The position numbers and the translations under genes are program-made. From the NCBI GenBank assembly GCA_965223025.1, contig CBDCVP010000023.1:2914001-2978000 (forward strand): DNA of 64,000 bases. The letters run 5' to 3'. This document shows, in pieces, positions 53,909 to 63,315 of the stretch (position 1 is the first letter of the stretch; every line of letters begins with the position of its first letter). The DNA comes from JABDMH01 sp965223025. GTDB taxonomy: Bacteria; Bacteroidota; Bacteroidia; Chitinophagales; Saprospiraceae. The notes beneath the pieces are model-generated. The model made no database searches. It saw only the letters and a list, made by a program, of their open reading frames with translations, and was not told the origin of the DNA.

Positions 53909-56900
53909 TCAATCATCCCAATCTAGCAAAAGGCTCTGCTTCAACAGCCGATAATTCACATCAGAGCTGACTCTCGGATGTGCCTTTTCCAGTCGCTCCA
54001 ACTTTTCCATATCCTGGTCGAGGATGGCCTGTCTCCACGAGGTCTGTAGTGAGCTTGACAAAATATCACTCCTACTGATTTTCCTTGCCAAAGTCTCTCG
54101 CATGTGTTCGGATGAAACTGGGTTTTCCGATCCATCGACCATTTTTTCTCCATAAGACCGACTTCGACTCTTGTCATCCAGCTTATGGTAACAGTAGGCC
54201 ATCAGATAATCTGCATGTATTTCGTCGGGACTATATGGCTTGCCCACACCAAGATTTTCCGGCCAGTGTTTGCTCGCCCGGATCAGAGGCAAGGCCTGCT
54301 GAGGAGCAGCAGCGGTAAGGTGGTCCAGGGCTGCCCCAAGGTGCGCCTTTTCCCAAAGGGCCCTACCCTCGCTTGCTCCTTCAAACGGCAATACAGAGAG
54401 TCCCTCAAGTATGTCTATGGCGTTTTCATATTTCAGATTGTAAATCTGTGCCTTACTGTGCAGCATGCCAATGGAGTAATTGTTTGGTAGCCGCTCATAA
54501 GCTTCGGTACTGGCTACCAGCATGGCCTCCATGTCACCTTTCTCAAAATGATGATCAATCAACTGCATCCAGGGTCGCCATGCAGATTTATCCAACTCAA
54601 GTGCATGCTGCAGATCTGGAAATGGATCCCCACCCCCCATTTTTGTAAGTGCTGCACGGCTCAAGTAAAAAGGTGGAAAAGCGATGTCGGTGTCTTCGAT
54701 ATCTTGAAACATTTTCATCGCCTCCGTTTTCCTACCTAAAGCCCAATGGTTGAGTGCCAAATAATACTTGATCTTCCAATGATCTACGCTCTTGTCAGCC
54801 CAACTTAGCATCCCTACACTCTCTCGACGATAGGGAAAAACCCAATCTGGGGCTTCCATTACGGCCTTATTCAGCATCCTTTGGGAGATAGACGGATGAT
54901 GATCGGAATGCAAATAGCTCATCCATAAATTTATCAGGGGATGGTCGGGAGCCATCTCCAGCACCTTCAGTGCCTCATCTCTTCTCTCCAACCTGAGATA
55001 GTGCATGGTCAGTTCGAGAAAGGTCTGGTAAGCCAGTTCACTGCGATGCGAACCTACAGCAGCCAGGCTATCCTCGGGTGATCTCGAGAGGAGAAATTGC
55101 TCCATGCCGCCCAGATGGTTGAGTGGATCTATGGCCATCAAGGTCTCGATTTGCCGGACTGCTGCCATCTGGTTCCCAGAAATGCGACTGGCGATGGTTA
55201 GAACGGATCTAGCCCCAATGTGAAAACGATTAAAATCCAATGCATTTCTAGCGTAATTCACTGCATTTTGGAGTTCACCGATCTTTAAGTACACCTCCGA
55301 CATCCGTGCGTACCCATCGGCTCTAAATTGCAGAGACCTCGCTGCCCATCCATAGGCTTCCAACGCATCAAGGAGCAGACCGAGCTCCTCATAGATCTTG
55401 CCCGCCACATAGTTTGCCTCCGGTGCATAGGTATCGATCCTCAGTGCAGCATGGATGGATTCCTTTGCCTCTCGGTAACGGGCGGATCTAAACCGTAAAT
55501 CTGCGTCCATGATCAACGCTCCCAGATGATGGGGATCCAGGTCCAGACATCTTTGCACATTGATCATCGCTTGCTCGTAAAGACGCATATTGACCTGTTC
55601 CTTAGCTATGCCATAAAGCTTGTCGGTGGTAATCTCGCTGGCAGTTTCGAGATATGACGGGGCCGGCTCAAATGGCCTTTCAATCTCTAGAGACACATCC
55701 GATTCGTACTGGAGGCGCATCCCAGGCACTTCAATGGTATAGGCATTTACAGGTCGTGCGATGGTGATGAAATGAACATCCATGGGCGCCATCTCGATGT
55801 TTGATCCATGTATCTGTTCCTTACCATCGTAAACCATCAATGGTCCTTCACAGTGGGCCAAAGCATTGAGACCAATCCTCAGACTATCTCCCTCCTCTAC
55901 AATGTGCAACACCCCTTTGGTAGAAACCGATGTAAGACCTCCAATTTCCTTTACAGGAAACCATATTTCCCGCCATATGTCGGTGGCACCTGGCTCAAAA
56001 CCCACTTTACTGATAGGATTTACCAAGGAGCCATGACTGAATTGATTCAACTGCCGACCAGCCTGAAACTCAATATATTGTCCATCCGTATCGGTCAGCA
56101 GATCTTCCCAGATGCCCCCGGATCTGCTTAGTGCCCACAACCAGAGCTTCTGGCCGGGCATGGATTCGTAGGGGGACCAATGTCCAAATCCGAATGCACG
56201 GTTCTTGTAATATCCGCCGAAGAAATCATCATATACTCCCACAACATGGTAAGATTTACTGCCTCCAAAATCATTACTCCTGTACTCGCTAAGATCTCTA
56301 CCCTCATCATCTATGGGCCAGCTATGGACTCCTCCCGGGTGGTCTAGGTATGCATCACCCGGGCAGTAAAATGTCAAATCATCAGCTGCCAAGGCCGCAC
56401 CCGTCATCCAATTGTAGTACGCTTGGGTGGAGGATGTTGGATTATACCATATTACTCTGGTTTCAAAAAAGGCTTTATCTGGTGCCAATAGTATTTCCAC
56501 TCTCCACTGTGTACGCGATGGAAGATCTATATTGCCCACAGTGCAGCTCACACTCCCGTCCTGATTTTCATGCAAATCATAATCTACGGGAGTTGCCGTG
56601 GAAGGATGGTGACCGATCACACCAAAATTGAATTCTATCCCTCCCGATGTCCAGGGGCCCCTCATCGAAATATTGCGAAACTTCATGACCTCATTCAAAT
56701 AGATAAATTCCTCACCTGTAGCCTTTTCTACGGCGCCCCACACTTTACCACCTACCTGCGGCAGCACATACACCTCGATATATTCATTCTCAAGTTTGAC
56801 GACCTTCCAGACGCTGTCTGTAGCCGTCTTGCTGTAGCCTTCAAATTTATGGTAAGGATAGATCTTGCTGTTTGAAACCAGTATCGGTAGAGGATCTGGA

Positions 56901-57028
56901 TCACTAAACCCGTAGGTCTTTAGCGTCGTCTCGGTTTCTGAGATCATTGCTCGACTAGATTGGGCGAGTAGATCCCAAGATGCATATAGACCAACAATAA
57001 GGATGATTAGGCTTCTCACTGAATTCAT
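53909..57028 (-). CDS. DUF5107 domain protein with TPR array (second paralogue)
   Basis: Exported protein of 1039 residues; the signal peptide ends LLAQ. It has the same layout as the protein encoded at 17259-20648: a DUF5107 domain (about 35-400) with YVLPQVGGKVWGAVEKATGE, WTSGGIEFNFGVIGHHPS and YYNWMTGAALAADDLTFYCP, then TPR units from about 480 onward (HHLGALIMDADLRFRSARYREA and others). The two proteins share these motif positions but differ in detail, so they are old paralogues. It starts 38 bases after an ATP-grasp gene and is probably in its operon. The function is unknown; sugar recognition by the mutarotase-like domain is inferred. Confidence 0.85.
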   Translation of the reverse strand: MNSVRSLIILIVGLYASWDLLAQSSRAMISETETTLKTYGFSDPDPLPILVSNSKIYPYHKFEGYSKTATDSVWKVVKLENEYIEVYVLPQVGGKVWGAVEKATGEEFIYLNEVMKFRNISMRGPWTSGGIEFNFGVIGHHPSTATPVDYDLHENQDGSVSCTVGNIDLPSRTQWRVEILLAPDKAFFETRVIWYNPTSSTQAYYNWMTGAALAADDLTFYCPGDAYLDHPGGVHSWPIDDEGRDLSEYRSNDFGGSKSYHVVGVYDDFFGGYYKNRAFGFGHWSPYESMPGQKLWLWALSRSGGIWEDLLTDTDGQYIEFQAGRQLNQFSHGSLVNPISKVGFEPGATDIWREIWFPVKEIGGLTSVSTKGVLHIVEEGDSLRIGLNALAHCEGPLMVYDGKEQIHGSNIEMAPMDVHFITIARPVNAYTIEVPGMRLQYESDVSLEIERPFEPAPSYLETASEITTDKLYGIAKEQVNMRLYEQAMINVQRCLDLDPHHLGALIMDADLRFRSARYREAKESIHAALRIDTYAPEANYVAGKIYEELGLLLDALEAYGWAARSLQFRADGYARMSEVYLKIGELQNAVNYARNALDFNRFHIGARSVLTIASRISGNQMAAVRQIETLMAIDPLNHLGGMEQFLLSRSPEDSLAAVGSHRSELAYQTFLELTMHYLRLERRDEALKVLEMAPDHPLINLWMSYLHSDHHPSISQRMLNKAVMEAPDWVFPYRRESVGMLSWADKSVDHWKIKYYLALNHWALGRKTEAMKMFQDIEDTDIAFPPFYLSRAALTKMGGGDPFPDLQHALELDKSAWRPWMQLIDHHFEKGDMEAMLVASTEAYERLPNNYSIGMLHSKAQIYNLKYENAIDILEGLSVLPFEGASEGRALWEKAHLGAALDHLTAAAPQQALPLIRASKHWPENLGVGKPYSPDEIHADYLMAYCYHKLDDKSRSRSYGEKMVDGSENPVSSEHMRETLARKISRSDILSSSLQTSWRQAILDQDMEKLERLEKAHPRVSSDVNYRLLKQSLLLDWDD

Positions 57029-57066
57029 AGGTCATGTTTTTTTCCGTTCACCGTGAAAGTATGGAA

Positions 57067-58020
57067 TTACTTGGCAGATTTGACGGCCTCACGTACAAAG
57101 GTTCCCCAAGACAAATTCATAGTTCCGGGTTCCTGCTGCCGAGCTCGCTCAATAGCCATTCTAGCGGCATGCTCCACGACCCATTCAAAATTCTCCTCAC
57201 CCACAGACGTAATCTCAGCATCGGGAGCAGGGTTACAAAAATCTATGGCATAAGGTTCTCCATCTCTCACTGCAAATTCGACCGTATTGAAATCATATCC
57301 CAAAACAGTATTTATTTTCAATACTAAATGCTCAATTCTCTCCAGCAGACCTGAGGGATATACAGGATCATTCTTGAGATATCGATGATGGTGAGGGTTT
57401 CTAGGTTCATAGGGCATGATGCGGATGAACTGCCTCCCCAAAGCATAGCACCTGAAATAAAACTGATAGTCAATGTTCTCCTGCAACATCATCACCAATT
57501 TTCCCGTCTCTGCATAAGCAGAAAACAGCTCTTCGAAGCTATCGACCTTGTACACATTTTTCCAACCACCCCCGGTATGTGGTTTCATGTAGAGTGGAAA
57601 ACCACCTACGTAATGGACCATCTCCTCCCACTCCAATGGATACTTTAGGTTTCTAAATGAATGGGCATTGGTGTCATCAGGCATTTCCTTTGATGGCAGT
57701 AGTACGGTCTTCGGTACAGGAACTCCGACCTGATCAGCAATCACATTATTGAAGAACTTCTCATCCGCACTCCACCAAAATGGATTATTGATCACGGCGG
57801 TACCACATGCTGCTGCATTTTTCAGATAGGATCGATAGAAGGGGACATCCTGAGAGATGCGATCTATCAAAACCGAATATCCTGTAGGAATGGCTTGCTT
57901 CACCTCTGACACCCTAGCCAATTCTGCTTCGACACCGTTGGTACTGAGTTGATTGACCCGGTCGACGAAAGCGCCGGGGAAAGAAGACTCTTGACCAAAA
58001 AGGATACCTATTTTTTTCAT
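57067..58020 (-). CDS. ATP-grasp family protein (RimK-like)
   Basis: Cytoplasmic protein of 317 residues with an ATP-grasp fold. Key parts are FFNNVIADQVGVPVPKTVLL, FPLYMKPHTGGGWKNVYKV (a glycine-rich ATP loop), VMMLQENIDYQFYFRCYAL and FNTVEFAVRDGEPYAIDFCNPAPD, which holds the metal-binding acidic residue and Asn. ATP-grasp enzymes join a carboxylate to an amine or other nucleophile through an acyl phosphate. The substrates are not known. It is directly upstream of the second DUF5107-TPR gene and divergent from glgB. Confidence 0.88.
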   Translation of the reverse strand: MKKIGILFGQESSFPGAFVDRVNQLSTNGVEAELARVSEVKQAIPTGYSVLIDRISQDVPFYRSYLKNAAACGTAVINNPFWWSADEKFFNNVIADQVGVPVPKTVLLPSKEMPDDTNAHSFRNLKYPLEWEEMVHYVGGFPLYMKPHTGGGWKNVYKVDSFEELFSAYAETGKLVMMLQENIDYQFYFRCYALGRQFIRIMPYEPRNPHHHRYLKNDPVYPSGLLERIEHLVLKINTVLGYDFNTVEFAVRDGEPYAIDFCNPAPDAEITSVGEENFEWVVEHAARMAIERARQQEPGTMNLSWGTFVREAVKSAK

Positions 58021-58145
58021 ATGAAGGAATTCATGATGTGCTGTGCAAGCCCTTTGGTGAAAAATGAAATGCCATTTGTGTAAGTCAGAGGCAAATGAGA
58101 AATGCCAAAACTTGCACTATCTTAAAAATAAACTATCTTGACTCA

Positions 58146-60056
58146 ATGGCAAACAAAGTTATCCCACACTCCCTTTTTTCTGATTTTGACATCTCACTAT
58201 TTCAGACTGGAAAGCACTTCCGGCTGTACGAAAAATTCGGTGCGCATCCCCTATCTCTAGATGGCATCGATGGCACCTACTTTGCCGTGTATGCTCCGAC
58301 CGCATCTAATGTTCAAGTGGTGGGCGACTTTAATCAATGGAATGGTGAAGATCACGATCTGCTAGCTCGCTGGGATTCTTCTGGCATATGGGAGGGCTTC
58401 GTACCAAATGTGAAAACAGGCGACTTGTACAAGTTTCAAGTGACCACGGCAGACAAACAACGCGTTTTGGTCAAAACGGATCCTTTTGGGTTTTATCAAG
58501 AGGAAGCTCCCAAAACTGCCAGCATCGTATGGCAGCATGATTTCAAATGGAAGGACAAGGTGTGGATGAAAAACAGGAAAAAACACAATAACCTAAGCGC
58601 TCCTTTTGCCATCTATGAGGTACATCCTACCTCGTGGAAGATTCATCCCGACGGCAGGCTATATAGTTACGACGATCTGATTGAGCACCTGGTGCCTTAT
58701 GTGGCAGAAATGGGCTTCACTCATGTGGAATTGATGCCAGTGATGGAGCACCCTTTTGGTGGATCCTGGGGCTATCAAGTGACGGGCTTCTTCGCTCCCA
58801 CCAGTCGACAGGGTGCGCCAGATGGCCTGCAGAGATTGGTCAATGCATTTCACCGGCACAATATTGGTGTGATCCTGGATTGGGTGCCTTCTCATTTTCC
58901 TGCAGATGGTCATGGACTAGCTACTTTTGATGGCAGTTGTGTCTACGAACACCCAGATCCACAAAAAGGATATCATCCGGACTGGAAGAGTCACGTCTTC
59001 AACTATGAAAGACCAGAGGTCCGTGCATTCCTAATTTCCAGCGCACTATTTTGGTTAGACTATTTTCATATTGATGGCTTGCGAGTAGATGCCGTAGCTT
59101 CCATCATCCACCTCGACTATTCTAGAGAAGAGGGAGAATGGACACCCAATCAATACGGCGGAAATTACTACTTGGAAGCCATTGACTTTGTCAAAGATTT
59201 CAATGCTGCAGTATATGCAGATTACCCCGACACTCAAACCATAGCTGAAGAGTCAACCACCTTTCCCATGGTCACACAACCTGTTCATTTGGGAGGCTTG
59301 GGCTTTGGCATGAAGTGGATGATGGGTTGGATGAATGACACCCTGGAGTACTTTAAAGTTGATCCCTTTTTTAGAAGATATGAGCATGGTAAACTCAGCT
59401 TCAGCATCGTATATGTCTATTCTGAAAATTATGTCTTACCCCTATCGCACGATGAAATTGTGCATGGAAAATCACCTATGCTTTACAAGATGCCTGGTGA
59501 TGAATGGCAGAAATTCGCCAATGTCCGACTACTTTATGGATACATGTATACTCATCCCGGTAACAAACTGCTCTTCATGGGCAACGAATTCGGACAGACG
59601 AACGAGTGGAACTATGAACAGGAACTAGCCTGGGGATTACTGCAGTACGACTTTCATGATAACCTGCGTGGATATGTGAAAGATCTAAATCAATTCTTTA
59701 GAGATCAGAAAGCTCTGTACGAAAAGCAGTATGATACTGAGGGGTTTGAATGGATAGATCAACTCGACGATGTACAGTCCGTCCTCATCTACTTGCGCAA
59801 GGGAAAGAAAAGAAAGGATCAGATCCTGGTTATCTGCAATTTCACTCCCGAGACGAGAGAGAAATATCGCATGGGAATACCTGAAAAAGGCAAGTGGAAA
59901 ATCGTCATGAACAGCGACGACAAAATCTATGGAGGTTCCAGTTATTTGAAAGGAAAAACTTTTAAAACCTCCAATAAGTCCTGCCACGGCCGGGATCAAT
60001 CATTGATCCTTAACCTACCTCCGCTGGCTATGGTTGCCCTTAAATATCAAGGTTGA
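58146..60056 (+). CDS. glgB: 1,4-alpha-glucan branching enzyme
   Basis: GH13 enzyme of about 636 residues that forms the alpha-1,6 branches of glycogen. ATG 58146 (MANKVIPHS) is preferred to the in-frame ATG 58095 because it fits the family N-terminus. An N-terminal CBM48 (TYFAVYAPTASNVQVVGDFNQWNG) is followed by the catalytic barrel: VELMPVMEHPFGGSWGYQ, GLRVDAVASI (nucleophile Asp315), TIAEESTTFP (acid/base Glu368) and PLSHDEIVHGK. The C-terminal domain is the usual beta-sandwich. It faces a small stand-alone glycogen-binding protein gene 94 bases downstream on the opposite strand. Cytoplasmic glycogen storage is its role. Confidence 0.97.
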   Translation: MANKVIPHSLFSDFDISLFQTGKHFRLYEKFGAHPLSLDGIDGTYFAVYAPTASNVQVVGDFNQWNGEDHDLLARWDSSGIWEGFVPNVKTGDLYKFQVTTADKQRVLVKTDPFGFYQEEAPKTASIVWQHDFKWKDKVWMKNRKKHNNLSAPFAIYEVHPTSWKIHPDGRLYSYDDLIEHLVPYVAEMGFTHVELMPVMEHPFGGSWGYQVTGFFAPTSRQGAPDGLQRLVNAFHRHNIGVILDWVPSHFPADGHGLATFDGSCVYEHPDPQKGYHPDWKSHVFNYERPEVRAFLISSALFWLDYFHIDGLRVDAVASIIHLDYSREEGEWTPNQYGGNYYLEAIDFVKDFNAAVYADYPDTQTIAEESTTFPMVTQPVHLGGLGFGMKWMMGWMNDTLEYFKVDPFFRRYEHGKLSFSIVYVYSENYVLPLSHDEIVHGKSPMLYKMPGDEWQKFANVRLLYGYMYTHPGNKLLFMGNEFGQTNEWNYEQELAWGLLQYDFHDNLRGYVKDLNQFFRDQKALYEKQYDTEGFEWIDQLDDVQSVLIYLRKGKKRKDQILVICNFTPETREKYRMGIPEKGKWKIVMNSDDKIYGGSSYLKGKTFKTSNKSCHGRDQSLILNLPPLAMVALKYQG

Positions 60057-60150
60057 CTTTGCAGGAGGCAAGTAGGGAGTGACAAAAATCCCCATCAAGG
60101 CATTCTAAGTTAGGTTTGTCGAAGGATTTTCTCCTCTGGATCAAAGGGTT

Positions 60151-60459
60151 TTAGACCTCTACTACGGAGTTTTCCTCCAAGCTCACCCCAGTAGGAACAT
60201 AACTATCTGCCGCATCATCATTGACCCAGGTCTTGTTATCTAGCTGATAACGAAACTCATATGACCTTCCCGTTTCTAAATCTACGGTGGTTGTAAAACT
60301 TCCATCCTTCAATTTCTTCATCTTTGCTTTCTTTGGATTCCACCCATTGAAATCGCCCACGAGGGAAGCAGCCTTTGCTTTTTTGGCTGGATCTGAAACC
60401 AGCCGAAAAGTTACTTTACAAACGGGTTTAGATTTCAGAAATTTTTTCTTAAGGCTCAT
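60151..60459 (-). CDS. Stand-alone glycogen-binding (CBM48/AMPK-type) domain protein
   Basis: Small protein of 102 residues consisting only of an isoamylase-N/AMPK-beta-like domain: CKVTFRLVSDP, ASLVGDFNGWNPKKAKMKKLKDG, SFTTTVDLETGRSYEFRYQLD and TWVNDDAADSYVP. No signal peptide is seen, so it is cytoplasmic. Single CBM48 proteins of this size are found in many Bacteroidota and probably bind glycogen. It lies convergent to glgB, and its upstream region carries a good promoter with a palindrome in the spacer. Regulation of glycogen metabolism is a reasonable but unproven guess. Confidence 0.88.
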   Translation of the reverse strand: MSLKKKFLKSKPVCKVTFRLVSDPAKKAKAASLVGDFNGWNPKKAKMKKLKDGSFTTTVDLETGRSYEFRYQLDNKTWVNDDAADSYVPTGVSLEENSVVEV

Positions 60460-60512
60460 AGTTGATTGATTATAGCATATTTAAATATGAATGACTCTGG
60501 TCATTTTGGCGG

Positions 60513-60543
60513 CAAAAGTAATCAAAAAACTGTCGCGACAAAA
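60513..60543 (-). promoter_or_regulatory. Probable promoter of the glycogen-binding protein gene with TGTCGCGACA palindrome
   Basis: On the minus strand TTTTG (60539-60543) and TACTTTTG (60513-60520) are spaced 18 bases apart, matching the TTTG/TAnnTTTG promoter of Bacteroidota. The perfect 10-base palindrome TGTCGCGACA (60531-60540) lies in the spacer next to the upstream box, a position suited to an operator. Confidence 0.55.
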
Positions 60544-60654
60544 TGTGAGGGCATTTTTGTCACGCCAATCCGCGTACTTCAGCGATTGCGACCAGAAATC
60601 CTTTTAAAATGAACGACCTGACAGATGTACAAAGTTCACCATAGGTGCATTTTT

Positions 60655-61761
60655 CTACTCGATGTGGTGATCTACCCTACCTACCTTATCAACAAGGGAG
60701 CTCTCATGAATAAATCCACTTTCCGCAAGCTCTTTAATCCGCTTCATACCAACTTGCAAGTTGCGCTTCATAATAGATTTGAAAAGCAATTGAGCTCCCC
60801 AGAACTTAGGTACAAAGTGAAGCTCCGTACGTAAGCGAGCGCCTCTGTCATTTCCTTTCACAATGAAGTACTGAAGCAGTTCTTTTTGCCATGGGAAATC
60901 AGCGGTCCGTTCTCCATAGACAAAATGATTGCCTTCTACATCAGTATATAGTGTTTCAAAAACCAGCAAACGATTAGACACGAGGCATTCATGCTTATCA
61001 CCAGCCCTGTTTAACCGGCTTTCATCATAGCGGATATCTGCTTCTATGTTCCAGTATTTTCGATATTTCAGATTGCTGATGATTTCAAACACGTCGGCTG
61101 GATCGCATTCAATATCCAACTCGAAAATCAGTGGATTCTTGGTTGGAGTTGTCCGGGGAATCTCCTCTAGTGGCTCGAGTTTTTCTTTCAACTCGACAAT
61201 TGGAGCATAGTAATAAGAAATTTCACCGGCGTCGTAGGTTCCTGATAGTGCTTCAAATCGCAACGGTGTAGATAGATCTAAGTCGCCAATGATGGCACTC
61301 GCCCGTTGAGTAATCAGGAAGTACTCGTCCAATGGTACTTCATTTTTTAACAGTCTGTGTACTATGATCACATCTTTGCCAAAGGGTTTCTTAGCACCTT
61401 TCACTTCAATAAACTGGGATTGACCAGCATGGGCTACAAATTTCAACTGTAGGTTGATCGCGGTCCGACAAGCCCCACAATCACAAATGCGCTGATTTTC
61501 ATAGCGACGAAGATGCTGATGAAAGGCCAAATATATTTGCTGCATTTGAGCGATGATCTCGGCTCCACTCGGTATCGCCCCTTCTTTGTAGAAAAATAGA
61601 GCATCTCCCTCTATTTCGGCCAGTTGGAGATCTATCAAATTGGCGTCAATCATCTGCTCGAGTAATTCACTGATGATGTGTTGGCTGTGCTGCGCCTCAG
61701 TGCTGTTTACAAAATCTGTGAAGCCACTGATGTCTGGAACAAAATATAATGCATTCGACAT
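60655..61761 (-). CDS. DUF2652 cyclase-like domain fused to a SRPBCC-like domain
   Basis: Protein of 368 residues. The N-terminal part (about 1-185) is of DUF2652 type, related to class III nucleotide cyclases: YFVPDISGFTDFV and EIEGDALFFYKEG correspond to the two metal-binding regions. A Cys cluster (CDCGAC) follows. Residues of about 215-350 look like a polyketide cyclase/START (SRPBCC) domain: FELDIECDPADVFEIISNLKYRKYWN. No signal peptide is seen. Whether it makes a cyclic nucleotide is not shown; several catalytic positions cannot be confirmed by eye. It is divergent from mnmE. Confidence 0.85.
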   Translation of the reverse strand: MSNALYFVPDISGFTDFVNSTEAQHSQHIISELLEQMIDANLIDLQLAEIEGDALFFYKEGAIPSGAEIIAQMQQIYLAFHQHLRRYENQRICDCGACRTAINLQLKFVAHAGQSQFIEVKGAKKPFGKDVIIVHRLLKNEVPLDEYFLITQRASAIIGDLDLSTPLRFEALSGTYDAGEISYYYAPIVELKEKLEPLEEIPRTTPTKNPLIFELDIECDPADVFEIISNLKYRKYWNIEADIRYDESRLNRAGDKHECLVSNRLLVFETLYTDVEGNHFVYGERTADFPWQKELLQYFIVKGNDRGARLRTELHFVPKFWGAQLLFKSIMKRNLQVGMKRIKELAESGFIHESSLVDKVGRVDHHIE

Positions 61762-61929
61762 ATCCTCTATTTACTGCATGCTTTTCAGCATCCACATGAT
61801 CAACAATGTTACACCGGCAAAGTTCTCACCGGTCCATCGCCCGACGCATTCTTAGATTGGTTTAGATGCACTCTCTGGGATTCATGGTCAAGACCCTCTT
61901 TTTTCAGATATTGCAGACCTCATACCAAT

Positions 61930-63315
61930 GTGATGATTGATCAGACAGACACGATCGTAGCCATAGCTACCCCTCCGGGCAAAGGAGCCCTAGGGATCAT
62001 CAGATTATCTGGCAGTCGGAGTGTCCCCATTGCTGATCAGATCTTTCATGGTGTTCAGCTATCGAGTGCCGACTCACATACCATTCACTATGGGGAGATT
62101 AGAAGTGGGGACGGGAAGACCATTGACCAAGTGGTCGCTTTAATTTTTGTAGGCCCCAATTCATACACAGGTGAAGATGTCATTGAAATCTCATGTCACG
62201 GATCAGACTATATCCTACAGGAGGTGCTGAGCTTGTGTCTCAAAGGTGGTGCACGTCTTGCGCAGCCAGGAGAGTTTACCATGCGTGCCTTCCTGCATGG
62301 AAAAATGGATCTTTCTCAGGCCGAGGCTGTGGGTGACTTGATTGCTTCACGATCTCGAGCCTCCCACGACCTGGCTATGTCCCAAATGCGGGGAGGTATA
62401 TCTCAAAAGATTGGGACCTTACGCCAGCAATTGATTCATTTTGCCAGCATGATCGAGCTCGAACTTGACTTTGCTGAAGAAGATGTGGAATTTGCCAATA
62501 GGGAGGATTTGCAAGCACTCATCCTTGAGTCTGTGGCTGTGATCAAAGATCTCCAAGATACATTTCGCTTGGGCAATGCCATTAGGAATGGGGTCAATAC
62601 TGTCATTGCCGGCAGACCCAATGCCGGTAAGTCCACCCTACTCAATCGGCTGCTGGAAGAGGATCGAGCCATCGTCTCAGACATTGCAGGCACCACCCGC
62701 GATACCATAGAAGAAATGCTCAACATCAGCGGTATCGACTTCCGGCTCATTGATACCGCTGGCATTCATGAGGCCAGAGATCACATAGAAATGCTTGGAG
62801 TCAAGAAAACCATGGAGAAAATTCAGGAGGCTACCATTCTTCTTTACGTTTTTGATGCCTCCACAACCTCAAGAGATGATCTATCTCATGATCTGGCCTC
62901 ACTACAGGTGGAGCATATGCAACTCCTCGCTGTTGCCAACAAAATGGATCTCAATCCCCATGCAGTGGCAAATGACTTTGGCAGTTCATTTCTTCAGGCA
63001 CATCAATTTGTGCCGATTAGTGCACTTAAAAATAAGAACATCGAATTGCTCAAAGAACGTATCTACCAGTCAGCGACTGGTTGTGCACAACCCACAGCTG
63101 ATGTCATCGTTGCCAATGTCCGTCATGCCCAAGCACTTCAAAAAACGCTTAACAGTCTCACCAGTGCGCTGTATGGTTTTTCACAGAACGTCACCAGCGA
63201 TTTCATTGCCATGGACATCCGTCGGGCTACCCATCATCTCGGTGAAATCACCGGGGAGATCAGTACCGATGATTTACTTAGTCATATCTTTAGCAGCTTC
63301 TGTATCGGGAAGTAG
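61930..63315 (+). CDS. mnmE: tRNA modification GTPase MnmE
   Basis: Cytoplasmic enzyme of 461 residues that, with MnmG, adds the 5-carboxymethylaminomethyl group to wobble uridines. The N-terminal tetrahydrofolate-binding domain begins DTIVAIATPPGKGALGIIRLSG. The inserted G domain holds GRPNAGKSTLLN (P-loop, residues 228-239), DIAGTTRDTIEE, LIDTAGIHE and NKMD. The C-terminal helix ends HIFSSFCIGK, with the invariant Cys that is required for activity. The length and ends match the family. Two adjacent Met codons at the start make the exact first residue uncertain by one codon. Confidence 0.97.
   Translation: MMIDQTDTIVAIATPPGKGALGIIRLSGSRSVPIADQIFHGVQLSSADSHTIHYGEIRSGDGKTIDQVVALIFVGPNSYTGEDVIEISCHGSDYILQEVLSLCLKGGARLAQPGEFTMRAFLHGKMDLSQAEAVGDLIASRSRASHDLAMSQMRGGISQKIGTLRQQLIHFASMIELELDFAEEDVEFANREDLQALILESVAVIKDLQDTFRLGNAIRNGVNTVIAGRPNAGKSTLLNRLLEEDRAIVSDIAGTTRDTIEEMLNISGIDFRLIDTAGIHEARDHIEMLGVKKTMEKIQEATILLYVFDASTTSRDDLSHDLASLQVEHMQLLAVANKMDLNPHAVANDFGSSFLQAHQFVPISALKNKNIELLKERIYQSATGCAQPTADVIVANVRHAQALQKTLNSLTSALYGFSQNVTSDFIAMDIRRATHHLGEITGEISTDDLLSHIFSSFCIGK

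Noticed and set aside
63282..63315. mnmE 3' end as an island attachment site
   Set aside because: No second copy of the gene end and no integrase gene are visible in the window, so an att site cannot be claimed.
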